NCBI GenBank assembly: GCA_002914845.1
Contig: JXTC01000106.1
Location: 809,494 to 873,493 of the forward strand
Direction of reading: 5' to 3'
DNA from: Trema orientale
Taxonomy: Eukaryota > Streptophyta > Magnoliopsida > Rosales > Cannabaceae
DNA: 64,000 bases
Below the pieces are notes generated by a model. That model was not told where the DNA came from. It ran no database searches and was given only the letters and a program-made list of their open reading frames with translations. This document shows, piece by piece, positions 1 through 10,920 of this stretch (the stretch's first letter is position 1; every line of letters begins with the position of its first letter). A program made the translations under genes and the position numbers.

Positions 1-1239
1 GAAATTTTTTTTAATAGCATTACACGTTAAAAACAAATGGAGAGACTTAATTTGTAAGTCTTGAATGTAAAAAAAAAAAAAAAAAATTTAGAGAAGAGAG
101 AAAAAATTTAACATGTAGAGTTGGTCTAATTTTTCCTCTAGTCTTCATCTTCTTGCTATCTCATGTGTTGAGACATATAGCAAGAATTTTTAAAAGTGTG
201 TGACAAAAATAATAAGATTGTGACTATTAGGAGCCCACTCTCAAGTTCTTTGGTGTCGAGGCTTGATGAGGAAGATCGTGGTATCGTAGCCGAGAAAAAG
301 ATACAATCTCATCATCAGGAAAAGAAGAAAACTAGAAGAAAGGTTCGTTCTTACTTTTCTTTGTAATACTTTTTATTCAATGTATTAAAACAACAAAACC
401 ATATTGATTCCAAAACTCTGACATGCGTGTAAAAATTTTGATTATTACACCCACCACCTTCCCCTGCACCATATGATGGTTTCCTACACATACTACCAAA
501 GAGAAGAAAGAAGGAAGATGGGACAGGTCGGCCATTGACAGGTCTATTCACGTTCAAAGCTTCTAGGTAATAAAATAATGAAGGGAACTCTTTTTGTTTC
601 CACTGATCGTACTACCAAAGAGACGAAGGAAGATGGGACGGGCCGGCCATTGACAGGTCTAATTTTGGGGTTGATTTTCGTTTTGGTGTTGATTCCGACT
701 TTGGGATGTTTGAACTTTGTAAAATTATTGTTGAGATGTCATAGTCCAATAAGCTTCAGTTCTGTGTATTAAAAAATTTGCTCCATTATGTGATGAAAAT
801 ATCACAAGTCGTCATTCCCGTGATGCCACCAACTTCGATGTTTGAGTGCTTTTTTGGTTAATTGCATTCAGTCATGATTTTGAAGGTGTGTTAGGATCTT
901 CTAATAGCTAGTTGCATCCCTTTGGATAATTAGAATTAATGCTCGAGACCTATATATTCGGATTTAAATGAGCAGAACCTCTAATAAATCAAATTTTAGG
1001 AATAGCTCGCCACACTTTATGTCTAAGTGTCATAGGAATTTGATTAATTCTCTTTCTCAATTTCACTCGATGTTCTTTGTTTATCTCCTACTTGCAATCA
1101 ATCTGTACCCATTGTTCATTACATTTTGTATATTTTCTTTTCCATAGTGGTTGTGGTATATAGATTTGAGCTGCAACATTTCGTCCTCAACTAAATTATG
1201 TCTGAATTATGCTTGCTAATTTTCTTCATCTACTAGTCG
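1..1239. other. Non-coding flank with no supported gene
   Basis: AT-rich DNA with short poly-A and poly-T runs. Open frames here are short and resemble nothing I know. It probably belongs to the upstream part of the decayed transposon gene that starts near 1240, but no promoter or LTR end could be placed. The only clear structure is an imperfect direct repeat at 491-658. Confidence 0.5.
491..658. repeat. Imperfect direct repeat of about 50 bp
   Basis: A stretch at about 491-544 recurs at about 611-658. Both copies start ACTACCAAAGAGA and end GGCCATTGACAGGTCT, with a few substitutions and a short indel. The offset is about 115-120 bp. It may be a local slippage or duplication product; no function is apparent. 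Confidence 0.7.
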
Positions 1240-2352
1240 CAGTGAGGTCACTATCATATCTTCACACACTAACACAAGCTTGCTTTCTTCTTCAGATTCT
1301 AGTGATGAGAGCATATTCCAAGAGGAATCTAATGCATACACTTCATCATTAGTTGCATCTAGTGAGCTAAAAAAAGTGCAAGCAGAAATGTTGCAATTAG
1401 AAAATTCTAGAGGTGCCCAAATAGAGTCCTTTGATGTCATCCCGTATGAGCAGCAAGATAGTAGTGAACAAAAAGAGAGTAGTAGTAGTGATGAAGAGCA
1501 AATTAGTGCCCAAACCATAATGCGTACCATTGAACATGATTGTAACGATGGCAGTTCTAATGAAGAGAGCGAGGACAACGCCATTGTAGGAGAGTATGGA
1601 TGCGAAACATGGGAGTCCAATATTACGAAAACTGAACTAGCCGAGATTGAACACAATTATAAAGTGCCTGTCACCCTTTGTAAACTAACTAGTGATGAGA
1701 GACCACATAAACCTCTCCTGGCTTTGCTCCTCTTTTCGAAGCTATTGTGAAATGTGGAGTGACTCTTCCTTTGCATCCCTTTATCGAACAAGTTCTTGAG
1801 TACTATGACATAGGGCTTTTCCAATTAATACCAAATGCTTATCATTATATGATCCAGCTTTATCTTCTCTACAAGGAGATGGGGTTTGATTCTTTCTATG
1901 TTGAGGAGTTTGCATACTTCTTCATGATAAAAGCTAATGTGCATGCTAGTGGATTCTATTATGCCTGCAGATGCCTAAGAAAGGCATTAATATCGATTCA
2001 CAATATTTGTTCTAGCATGGACAATTGGATATCCAAGTGGTTTTGGTATCCATCTTTGAAATATAGACTGTCTAGGATACCAGGTGTTAAGACGGCCAAT
2101 TGTCCTCTATTTATGACTTGATTAGTTTGCAAAACTACTATAATATTTGCTCACTAATAAATACCATCTTTCTTGCAGGTGATCGTCTTTGGCCTATGCT
2201 TGAAGGAAAAAAGCTTCTTTGTGCAAATTTTATTGGCGAGCTCTCTTCTAGTCGCAAGTGCTTTCGTCAGTTGTGCACGAGCGCAAATTTAGTCCGGTAC
2301 GGCTTCTTACCCAAAGGTGCAGCATTTCTGGATAATTATCACAACAAGAGCG
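1240..2352 (+). pseudogene. Gypsy-type transposon gene (PF04195-like), left part, interrupted by a MULE
   Basis: An acidic, Ser/Glu-rich leader (about 1280-1720) runs into a segment that reads PGFAPLFEAIVKCGVTLPLH, then a VLEYYDIGLFQLIPNAYHYM-type stretch. This is the pattern I associate with the plant 'putative gypsy type transposon' domain (PF04195). The join needs a +1 shift near 1720, so the frame is broken there or an exon boundary is missed. A likely intron ends at TTGCAG (2174-2179), and the next exon starts GDRLWPMLEG and ends FLDNYHNKS at the MULE insertion point. The matching right part resumes at 9593. These genes are transposon-derived and usually unannotated in function. The family call rests on pattern memory; the decay and the split are seen directly. 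Confidence 0.6.
2345..2352. repeat. Left target-site duplication of the MULE
   Basis: CAAGAGCG directly precedes the left terminal inverted repeat. CAAGAGTG directly follows the right one at 9593-9600, so 7 of 8 bases match and the difference is a C/T transition. Mutator-like elements typically make 8-11 bp (often 9 bp) duplications. Confidence 0.75.
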
Positions 2353-2434
2353 GAGAAATTTCATTAAATATGCCTCAAACGCGGGCTATTTACAAGCATA
2401 TGACCCACCCAATAATTGTTCAAAAAATATGACT
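2353..2434 (+). repeat. MULE left terminal inverted repeat (82 bp)
   Basis: It pairs with 9511-9592 in inverted orientation, with 79 of 82 positions matching by hand alignment. All three differences are transitions (T/C, G/A, C/T). It overlaps the end of the interrupted host frame, which is why that frame appears to read on into transposon sequence. Confidence 0.93.
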
Positions 2435-4446
2435 CTTTGACCAAAATACATTACAGAAAGCAGTACTTGAAGCTAGTGGCAGAGAAGAAGAAGCCTGCGG
2501 AATATAAGTACACAGTGTACGGGTTTAGCGCAGCCTTGCAGTATTGGGCTTACGAGGTAGTACCTACATTGGGCACAGTATACGCCACTAACCTTGGTGT
2601 GAAATTCCCGAAGATGTTGTGTTGGACGTCCAATAAGATACCTAGTGCATCCGATGTAGGAGAGATCCTTAATCGAAAGAAAGTAAGTGTTCTTTTGCAA
2701 TTTATAAGCTGAACTTAAAGTTTGAAAAAATTTCATGAATTTATATTCATTACTATGTTTCTCTATAATTGTTTGTACTTGGTTAAATTTTTTGATGAAC
2801 TTATTTGATTTATTTTCTGCAAGTTACTGTTAAAGCTGTTTTGAACACCCGGGTAGAGGAGAAGGATTTCCATGGTAGAATCTTGACCTCTATACATGGT
2901 CCCAAAGTTACGCATGGAACTGATGAATCAGTTGGAGATCCAGATGAGTTGGATGCAAATGAGGAGTATCTGAAAGAGTCAGAGGTTGCTGACTAGCGGC
3001 GAAGTCGGCCCGTATCTTTCCCTCTCATGATCTAGAGTTTGGAGATAAAAATCCAGAGTTAGAGACCTTAGCTTCTACTTTGAAAAAATTGCAGGCCGAT
3101 ATTGAAGAGCTAAAGGTCACTCAGTTAGAGATTAAGCAACAACAGGGGGAGATGATGAAGTTGTTGATCACTTTGGTTAAAAAGAAAGATAAACCTGAGA
3201 TAACGGAATCAGATAAAGATATTATGCCTGATTCATATAGGAGTGCTCCATCCACTACGTTATAAGTTTATCACACTCCTCCTTGAGATGAGACAACAGG
3301 TGATTTGATGTCACCAATTAATATTGTTGAACCGTCAGAGTCAGCGAAGAAGAAATACAAGAGGAGGCGGGTTGGGAATGTCAGATATAAGGACTTCACA
3401 GATCCATCAGGGAAGAAATTTAAGGTCAATGATCCTTGTGTCCCAAAACCACTTGCTCCGTATAATCCGTCACAGTTCATGACATTTTCCAAATGGCTTA
3501 GTGGATTAATAAATAATGACATAACCATTGATGTCGGGGTGTGTGATACAGATGTCTCTTGGTTTTTGAAATTAAAGTCTGTTGGCATATGACTTCATGG
3601 CGATGTAAGCATATTGAACCTACTATATAAATGTGTGTTTCTTAACTTATACTCATATCTATTCTTACTAATCAATATTTTTATGTTGATTTTGCAGCAT
3701 ATTGATGCGTCCTTGCTACTAATCCGAGAACGGTTGTGGTTTTTTCCCAAGACATATGGGGTAAAAACATCAATTGTATACTCCAATTTGGACTAGTTTA
3801 TGAAGAGTCATTAGGAGGCGTTCAGAAGTACTAGGACCAAGACTAGCTTCATTTTTTATGAATGTTTTGTGCAGTACGTGATTGGTGATATGAATACGTG
3901 TAAGAAGCCATGGGCACAGTGCGACCTACTATACTCCCCAATGCATGTTAATGGTAACCATTGGGTTCTATTACAAATCTGTTTGAGTTCGTGGATGATC
4001 TTTGTATATGATTCAGATGTCACTGTAGTCACCGAGAAGAACCTTGAAGTGACCATCAGACCACGGTACGCGATGCTGCCATATCTCCTTCTCCAGGCAG
4101 ATGGGTTCACTGTCCAGAATTGCATCTTGGCCCAAAAAATAAGCCTCACCCTTTTTCGTTTCGAAGATTGGGCGCCGATCTCATGTCACAGAGTAAAAAA
4201 AGGTAATGTTATCTTCATGTTTCAATGAAAATGAATTTCTATTTTAAGCTAATTTCATATCCATTTACAATATACAACGGGGATTATGGAGTATACATTA
4301 TTAAGCATTTGGAGTGTCTTCTTGCTGCCCAACCTCTTGACTCAGTTGTTGATGAGAAGACGAAAATGTTTAGGGATATATTATGTGTAGATTTATGGTA
4401 TCATAATTTAGAACCTTGGTTGATGTATTATTTTGGACTACCTTAG
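2435..4446 (+). pseudogene. Ulp1-like (C48) cysteine protease of the MULE, inactive
   Basis: Reading frames in order: a DUF1985-like piece (2435-2682; YGFSAALQYWAYEVVPTLG), a charged linker (2820-2996), a coiled coil rich in Lys/Glu/Gln (3080-3265), a basic segment (3305-3592), then the protease domain (3670-4446). The protease shows the His region NGNHWVLLQI near 3950-3980 and the Asp region FVYDSD near 4003-4020. The catalytic Cys region reads NGDYGVYIIKHLE. The usual motif is GDCGVY, so the nucleophile codon at 4285-4287 is TAT (Tyr) instead of a Cys codon. Stops and frame changes separate the pieces (for example after 2996 and 3592). No clean acceptor AG lies just before the Cys-region exon. 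Ulp1 enzymes remove or process SUMO; this copy should be catalytically dead. Exon joins are uncertain. Confidence 0.8.
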
Positions 4447-4689
4447 TATATGGATTTCAAAAATAATTACTAATTATTCTCTTTAATTTAATGTGATTAA
4501 GCAGCTGGTCAGAAAACTGTTTATCGCATGCATCCATAGTCGAATATATCTTTATTTTCAAATAAACTCAATTAAATTCGATGCAAATCGATGCATATTG
4601 ATGAATTTTGATAAACTATTCGATGGAATTCGATAATATAGTCTGTAGTCTACAATAGAGTCTGTCATGTCTGCATATAACATTCGACG

Positions 4690-5440
4690 CAATTCAACCT
4701 GATTTCGATGTCATTTCGATAATAACACAAGCACATCGACACTTACGAAACCAGAACATACGTAATTTGATGCCATTCGACCTGATTCGATGCATGTATT
4801 TCGATGCATCTCGATATACATTGCATGGAATTTCCGTTGTACATCGTTCAATGCAATTCGACCTGATTTCGATGTCGTTTCGATGACAACATTAGCACAT
4901 CGACCACTTATAAAACCGGAACATACATAATTCGATGTCATTCGACCTGATTCGATGCATGTATTTCGATGCATCTCGATATACATTCTATGGAATTTCG
5001 ACAATTGAAGATTCCGTTGTACATCGTTCAATGCAATTTGACCTGATTTCGATGTCGGTTCGATGACAACACAAGCACATTGACCACTTACGAAACCAGA
5101 ACATACGTAATTCGATGCATGTATTTCGATGCATTTTGATATACATTCCATGGAATTTCGACAATTGAAGATTCCGTTGTACATCATTCGATGCAATTCG
5201 ACCTGATTTCCATGTCGTTTCGATGACAACAGAAGCACATCGACCACTTACGAAACCAGAACATACGTAATTCGATGCCATTCGACCCGATTCGATGCAT
5301 GTATTTCGATGCATCTCGATATACATTCCATGGAATTTCAACAATTGAAGATTCTGTTGTACATCATTCGATACAATTCGACCTGATTTCGATATCGTTT
5401 CGTTGACAACACAAGCACATCGACCACTTATGAAACCAAA
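4690..5440. repeat. Tandem array, about 4-5 units of 160-180 bp
   Basis: The phrase ACCTGATTTCGATGTC recurs near 4697, 4861, 5041, 5201 and 5381. It is followed each time by CGATGACAACACAAGCACAT-type sequence and then CGACCACTTACGAAACCAG. Spacing alternates between about 160 and 180 bp because some units lack a short internal piece. Units are dense in TCGAT motifs. The array lies downstream of the Ulp1-like gene inside the MULE. The minus-strand open frames across it are by-products of the repeat period, not genes. Confidence 0.88.
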
Positions 5441-5648
5441 AGAAATTTAACATTATATGCTGAAACACATTCAAATAAAAATTCACCATTTTATTAATAT
5501 GGTTTCACTTAAACATTGTAGACTGATCAATTAATGAAAAAAAACAATCATAGTCAACTTTACATAATTACAACAAATATAAAATTTCAGCAATTTGATG
5601 TATATAGATTAACATTGCAACCAATTTAACAACCAGCAAGCATTACAA

Positions 5649-6031
5649 TAATCTACTAATACATAATAAGCTTTAATAACTCTATATATAGATTACGGGA
5701 TTCTTGCATGTTCGGGTAAAGCGACGTACACTCTACTTCTATTTCTTGCCATTAACCATAAGATGGATAAACCCATGACACTGATTAAGATTCATCTCCA
5801 TAAATTTTATATACATATGCTATACACAGTGCACTCTACAAGCATGTGCCCATAAACGGCATATGCCTATGAAACTCAAGGAGACGCATCTAAATCTGTG
5901 TTATGAGTTCATTCATCTTATGGTTTATGACAAGAAACAGAAGTGGCGTGTACGTTACTTTCCCTAAACATGCAAGAATCCCATAATCTATATATAGAGC
6001 TATTAAAGCTTATTGTAGTGTTAGTAGATTT
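5649..6031. repeat. Long inverted repeat (hairpin) between the two MULE genes
   Basis: The left arm (about 5649-5835) reads AATCTACTAATACATAATAA, then CTATATATAGATTACGGGAT. The right arm (about 5845-6031) is its reverse complement with scattered mismatches. The outer 130 bp pair best, and pairing continues more weakly to a centre near 5835-5840. Transcripts reading through from either convergent gene would fold here. It may be a small foldback element nested in the MULE or part of the MULE itself. No target duplication was evident. Confidence 0.85.
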
Positions 6032-6146
6032 TATTTTTATTTCTTTCAATCACTTGACTGGCTTATTACACGACCATCGAGCTCGACGGTGCAGGCATTA
6101 TGTGTTTATAGCTTGCTTTGTTATGTCTTCGTCCTCCGCATCGACT

Positions 6147-8662
6147 TCACCGGCGTTGGATTTTGTTCTTTTCACCTTTTGACGGTCTTCTCTTTGTTTT
6201 TGGATGACCTGGCTTAGGCTTATATGGTGGAGGATCGACCCGTTGATGCTTAATGTCATCCGGTACAACCCAATCATCTTCATGTCCTAATGGATATATT
6301 GTTTCAGCATATGAGTTCAGCCATGCCTCCGTCGTATAAAACCTTGAACATAAGGTGTAGAGGTCTACGTTTCGCTCATGAGCAGCAGCGATGGCATGGG
6401 CACAAGGCAGACCAGTTAGGTCAAATTCTTTGTACGTACATATTTTTGTCTGTAGATTAACTTCACCGTCCTGTTCACCATCTTGTACATAAAACTCGAA
6501 ACTGCTGAGTGGATGAACTGTCATTGTTTTGGCTTCTTCAGACACCTCTGTCAAATATTTTTTTATGTCCGTTGCCAGAGGATCATCACACTTCTTTGCC
6601 TTTCCCCTTCGTTCCCAGAACTAAGTTTGCAAAGTGAATCTAAAAAACTCTGCTAAACTTGTAATAGGCCATTTTCATGCATCCCTGGTTTTACTATTCA
6701 TACTTTCAGCATAGTTACTTGTCATTATATTGTACCAGATTCCAGGAAAGATCGTCCGACTCCATTTCTCAACACCAATTTGTTCAAGATACTATGCAAT
6801 GGCGGGGTCCTTCACCTTTATCTTTTGAAAATGATGATTGAAATCAGTCATCCAGTAAGATTTTGCTGCCAAGAAATATTCTTCATGACAATGATCTGTT
6901 TTAAACTTAGCCACGATATTCATGCTAACATGATATATGCACGCTCTATGATGTGCTTCTGGGAATACCACAGACAAGGCATTCGCAATACTTGCATGTC
7001 AATTAGATACGAACACCAAATTCTGAACATATCCTATGGCTCCTCGTAGCTTCAACATAAAATACATCCAAGAATCGTTATTCTCTGAATCTACGACAGC
7101 AATAGCCACTGGATATAACTGATTGTTAGCATCCAGAGCAATAGCACATAACATCGTCCCTCCAATCTTATTCTTAGTAAAGGTCCCGTCCACACAAAAC
7201 ACCGGATGACATGCAAATCTAAATCCTCTAATGCACACCCCTAAAGATAAGAAAAAGTACTTAAAATGGCCTACATCATCAGTCTCCAAATGAGTAATTG
7301 TTCCTTCATTCTTCTTCTCCAACATATACAAAAATGATGGCAACCGCTGGTATGATGCTTCGGGCGTCCCTCTAACATAAGTAAGGGCCTTTTCCCTACA
7401 TCTCCAAGCCTTAGTATAATTCATGTTAATGCCATATTTAATATGAAAATCTTACATTATTTGGTGAGGCAGATAATTAGGTTTATTATCTGTGTATTTT
7501 CTCTTGATGTATTGTGCAACAAACCATGGTGCCGCTTGGCGGTTGTCCTTGTGCCTTACTGCCAATGTACATTTGTGAGTAGAGACATAGGTACGAATCT
7601 CAAACATATCTGACTTCTCTAACTTTCTACCTCTCAAGCGCCAACAATATTTGTCATCTATACAGGTTACATACCATATATCTTTTCCTGACTTTTTCAC
7701 CTTGGATTCAAAAATTTTTTGCATTGCAAGTAAATGCACCTTCGTCTTCAATTCAAGTTTATTCTCAAATAATTGACCCACCTTTATTGTCCCCAAACTA
7801 GCACAAAATGATGAAGGAAAACTTGAGTCAACAGCAACATTCTCACTTTCTGGCACATCTTCATCACGAAATATTGGACTGCTCCATTTTCGCTCATGTT
7901 CTAATATTCTGACTTTTCGCACATGACTGCTTGAAGTACCGGGTGTCTTACTTGCTTTACTTGCTTCTACTCATTTCGGTATAATAACTTGTAATTTCTA
8001 TTTCCCACATGTAATACCATCCTTCTCTCTATGCATCAATTGGGACGTAGTGTCATAATTGTCATTATTACAACCATCATCTGACATCGAATTATCATCA
8101 TCAGAGTTCAAGTTCATCTTTTCACCATAAAAAGCCATTGTCTCTCCTGGATGCACGGCATCTTCCCCCCAATCATTCAATTGCTCATATATCTCACAAA
8201 TTCCTGGAACTTGAGTATTAGTGGGTTCTACTAGATGACATGCACTCAGATCATATAGCTGAGGCTTCGTGTGATGATCTTCATTTTCCTCCTTCGCTGT
8301 TTCAGGCACAAATGATTGCATTTGACTGTACCCATCGGTCGCAATATTCGGACTACACCTTTTTATCATGGTTACACATAAAGGTGTATGGTGCTGAAAG
8401 CAGATGGAATACTCATCAAGCCAAAATTCAACATCGGCATTCTTAGTAAGGATTGTCGGTGAAAGCACAACACCATCCATCTTATAAAGAACTTTGAGTT
8501 CTAAATCAAAGCGACTTTTCTCGGCACCAATAACCTCATATAAACAGTCCACAAGAGTTGCATAACTAATATTCTTTGAAACAGCCATGCCTTTACCTTT
8601 TTCCCATTAAAAAGCCAACGATCTTTCTCCTCATTATATTTCCAATCCCCCTCGTACATCAT
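6147..8662 (-). pseudogene. MuDR-type MULE transposase, decayed
   Basis: Read from 8662 down: an N-terminal piece starting MMYEGDWKYNEEKDRWLFNG; a frameshift near 8588; an acidic stretch to 7998; a MuDR DNA-binding-like region (7922-7452); the MULE catalytic core (7424-6999), with CVDGTF holding the first acidic residue; a conserved HRACIYH stretch (6930s); and a SWIM zinc-finger motif (CTYKEFDLTGLPCAHAIAA) near 6400-6460, then a basic tail ending at 6147. In-frame stops occur near 7450, 6996, 6790, 6672 and 6618. Where the usual second catalytic Asp is expected (SDRHASI), the frame reads SN-stop-HASI, so this residue is Asn and the next codon is TGA. The gene cannot make an active transposase. 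A longer start upstream of 8662 cannot be excluded. Confidence 0.85.
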
Positions 8663-8749
8663 TATGATGTTGACACATAAATCTGCAATAGGTATGTAAA
8701 GAAAAAATAAATCGAAATATGAAGGAACAAAAACAAAATTCCAAAAAAA

Positions 8750-9510
8750 CCGACTTCCATCGAACTTGTATCGAATAACATCGAACAACATTTTCGACGA
8801 TAACTCGAGACCCATCGAAGTATTTCAAAAACTGCATATCATGTATACGTCGAATTACCATCGAAATAACATCGAATTAGCATCAAACTAGCATCGGAAT
8901 TTCGATACACATCATCGAAATTCATCGAAATCAGTTTAAATGCTTTCATTAAAACATAATCGAATTACATCGAAAAAATCAATCATGACGATCATCGAAG
9001 TTTTGATTTCTAAATTTTTTCTTCAAACGATCATAATTGAATTATATCGAAATGCATCAAAAAATTCGATGATCGTCGTAGGTTTTACCTAAGGCCGGAG
9101 TAATTTCTCGAAAATTGAACTAAATTCAAATTGTTTGACGCAAATCAATCTCAAAACAGATAAATATTCATTCCTAAACTATTTTAAACAATACCCATAA
9201 CATTAAAACATAAAAATCACTTACCCATTTCAACATTCCCTTTTTGTTCTTTGGCTTTACAGTGCACTTTGTACGTCTTTTTCTCTTTTTTTTTTTTTTT
9301 TTTGATGTCCAGTATCTTTATATGGGTTTCTATGAATACAGATTTAGCTTTTTTTTCAGAAGAAGAGAAACGGAGGGATGGCTAATTGAGGAAGCCTAGA
9401 CGAAGAGAAAAGAAAGAAAAAGAAGAAGAAGAAAGAGTAACTGCAATTTCTAGGTCTGAAGCAACTTAGTGGAACAACTCAGGGGTAATTTAGTCATTTC
9501 AAGAGGGTCT
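8750..9510. other. TCGA-rich patch and leader of the MULE transposase gene
   Basis: About 8750-9090 is crowded with ATCGAA/TTCGAT words (more than twenty by eye), like the array at 4560-5440. From 9090 to 9510 come AT-rich leader DNA, a poly-T run (9286-9303) and an AAG-rich stretch (9410-9437). This should hold the promoter and 5' untranslated part of the minus-strand transposase gene; no TATA box was assigned. Confidence 0.6.
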
Positions 9511-9592
9511 AGTCATATTTTTTGAACAATTATTGGGTGGGTCATATGCTTATAAATAGCCCGTGTTTGAGGCATATTTGATGAAATTTCTC
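9511..9592 (-). repeat. MULE right terminal inverted repeat (82 bp)
   Basis: Reverse complement of 2353-2434 with three transitions. It ends ATGAAATTTCTC and is followed at once by the 8-bp target duplication copy CAAGAGTG (9593-9600). Confidence 0.93.
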
Positions 9593-10920
9593 CAAGAGTG
9601 CGCAAGATTTAATTAGTAAGTTGATTCTAATTAAAATAAACAAGAGTTACTAAGTTCAGATAGTAAAGAAGAAGGGGCACTTCTATAGGTGCACTTCATA
9701 CTTAATTATTTCTCGGACTTAAACTTTCTGCTTGCTAATATTAGCATTATTTTGGACGCAGACATGGGAAAATTAACTTATACACTAACCCTCATACTTT
9801 CTCAGTGGGTGGCTCATGTTCAACTTCGTGTGCACTAGCGCCCGTATGTGTAAGCAATATGGCTCCTCAACCCTCGGCACTTTCTCATCAATCGGACCCC
9901 AAGGAAAAAAAAGTTGTCGACGATACATCATTGAAGAAAAGGAAAAGGTAGGCGCCTTCTAATTCTCTAAACATTCCTAAGGTTCGTGCTAGTAGTTTAC
10001 TTGAGGGGGCTAGACGTGTTGCTCGTGCGGCCCCATCCATAATGAGAGAGAGAGAGAGGGCTTATTATAGTGTGAGAGAGAGAGAGCCTATCTCCTCCAG
10101 TTGGTTCCAATCCTGTACTCGAGGAGGCTCTCACTGATCTCTTGGAATACTTAACCCTTCCTTTGTATTTTTTGAGCGAAGTTGTGATTGAAGAGACGTA
10201 GAAAGTTGAGAGCAAAATGGTGAAATTTGAGAAGTTTAGAGCCTCTCTAGAGTTGACCTTCCAAGTGAGTACAAATGCTTTAATTTATTTACAGGTTATA
10301 CTTTTTTGGTACACTCATTCTTATAAGTCACTAATGTGCCGCCTTGCTCTCAAATGCCTTCGATTCCAACTTCACCATGCTAAAAAATGGTAGCAATTAT
10401 AAGAAGAAGATAGAAGAGTTGACCAAGAGGGTAAAGGAGGCGAACAAGAAGGTAAACAAACTTTCAGAGGAGAAATCTATATCGGATGCTAAACTCAAAA
10501 ATGCCGAAAAGGAATCTGAATCACAAACAAAAGAGATCCATCGTCTCTTGAAGATCATTGAAGATAACAAGTCAGCTAAGGAAGTTGCGATCAATGAAGC
10601 TATTGAGCATGCACTTCATGCTTTTGAAAATAGCAACGAGATGAGAGAGAAAATAGCAACGAGATGAGAGAGCTCATAGAGAATAAGTATGAAGACGGTG
10701 TTTCTGACATCCTATATGGTGTTTGGTCACTTGACAACGAATTCAATTTCGACATTCTCGGTAAGGGCATTGCTGTACAAGTAAGAGAGGGGCAGAAGTT
10801 GAGGCTACAGCTATTGGTGCAGCAGATCCTCTCGATGCTAAGCTTGATAAGGTGGCCCAAGTGATTGGCAATAACAAGGAGGCTGTGGTTGACGAGCAAG
10901 CAGATGACTGAACTAGTTAG
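9593..10920 (+). pseudogene. Gypsy-type transposon gene, right part, downstream of the MULE
   Basis: Reading resumes at the target duplication and continues the left part in phase (HNKSAQDLIS), with a good donor GTAAGT at 9617. Later pieces are a basic Ser-rich stretch near 9860-10020, a (GA)n run at 10042-10090, and a stretch with an in-frame TAG near 10200. A coiled coil follows (10344-10667; heptad-like KKKIEELTKRVKEANKKV), and an acidic tail ends in a TGA near 10911. Proteins of this transposon family commonly have a long C-terminal coiled coil, which supports the link with 1240-2352. It is broken by stops and by the MULE. Function unknown. Confidence 0.6.

Larger units (their letters stand above)
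2353..9592. mobile_element. Mutator-like element with Ulp1-like gene, 7240 bp
   Basis: The element is bounded by 82-bp terminal inverted repeats starting GAGAAATTTCAT and flanked by an 8-bp target duplication. Inside are a plus-strand Ulp1-like protease gene (2435-4446) and a minus-strand MuDR-type transposase gene (6147-8662). The genes converge on a middle section that holds a tandem array (4690-5440) and a long hairpin (5649-6031). MULEs carrying a captured Ulp1-like (C48) protease gene are a known plant group (KI-MULE/Kaonashi). This copy is inserted inside another transposon gene. Both its genes contain disabling changes, so it cannot move by its own proteins. The near-identical ends (79 of 82) suggest insertion was not very old or that a related transposase kept the ends similar. 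Confidence 0.9.

Noticed and set aside
578..772. Plus-strand 64-codon frame
   Set aside because: No family resemblance, no conserved motif, lies in repeat-flanked AT-rich DNA.
1216..1656. Minus-strand 146-codon Ser/Leu-rich frame
   Set aside because: Antisense shadow of the acidic Ser/Glu-rich leader of the plus-strand transposon gene.
4711..5344. Minus-strand open frames of 178 and 118 codons
   Set aside because: They run through the tandem array; their repeated residues only mirror the DNA repeat period.
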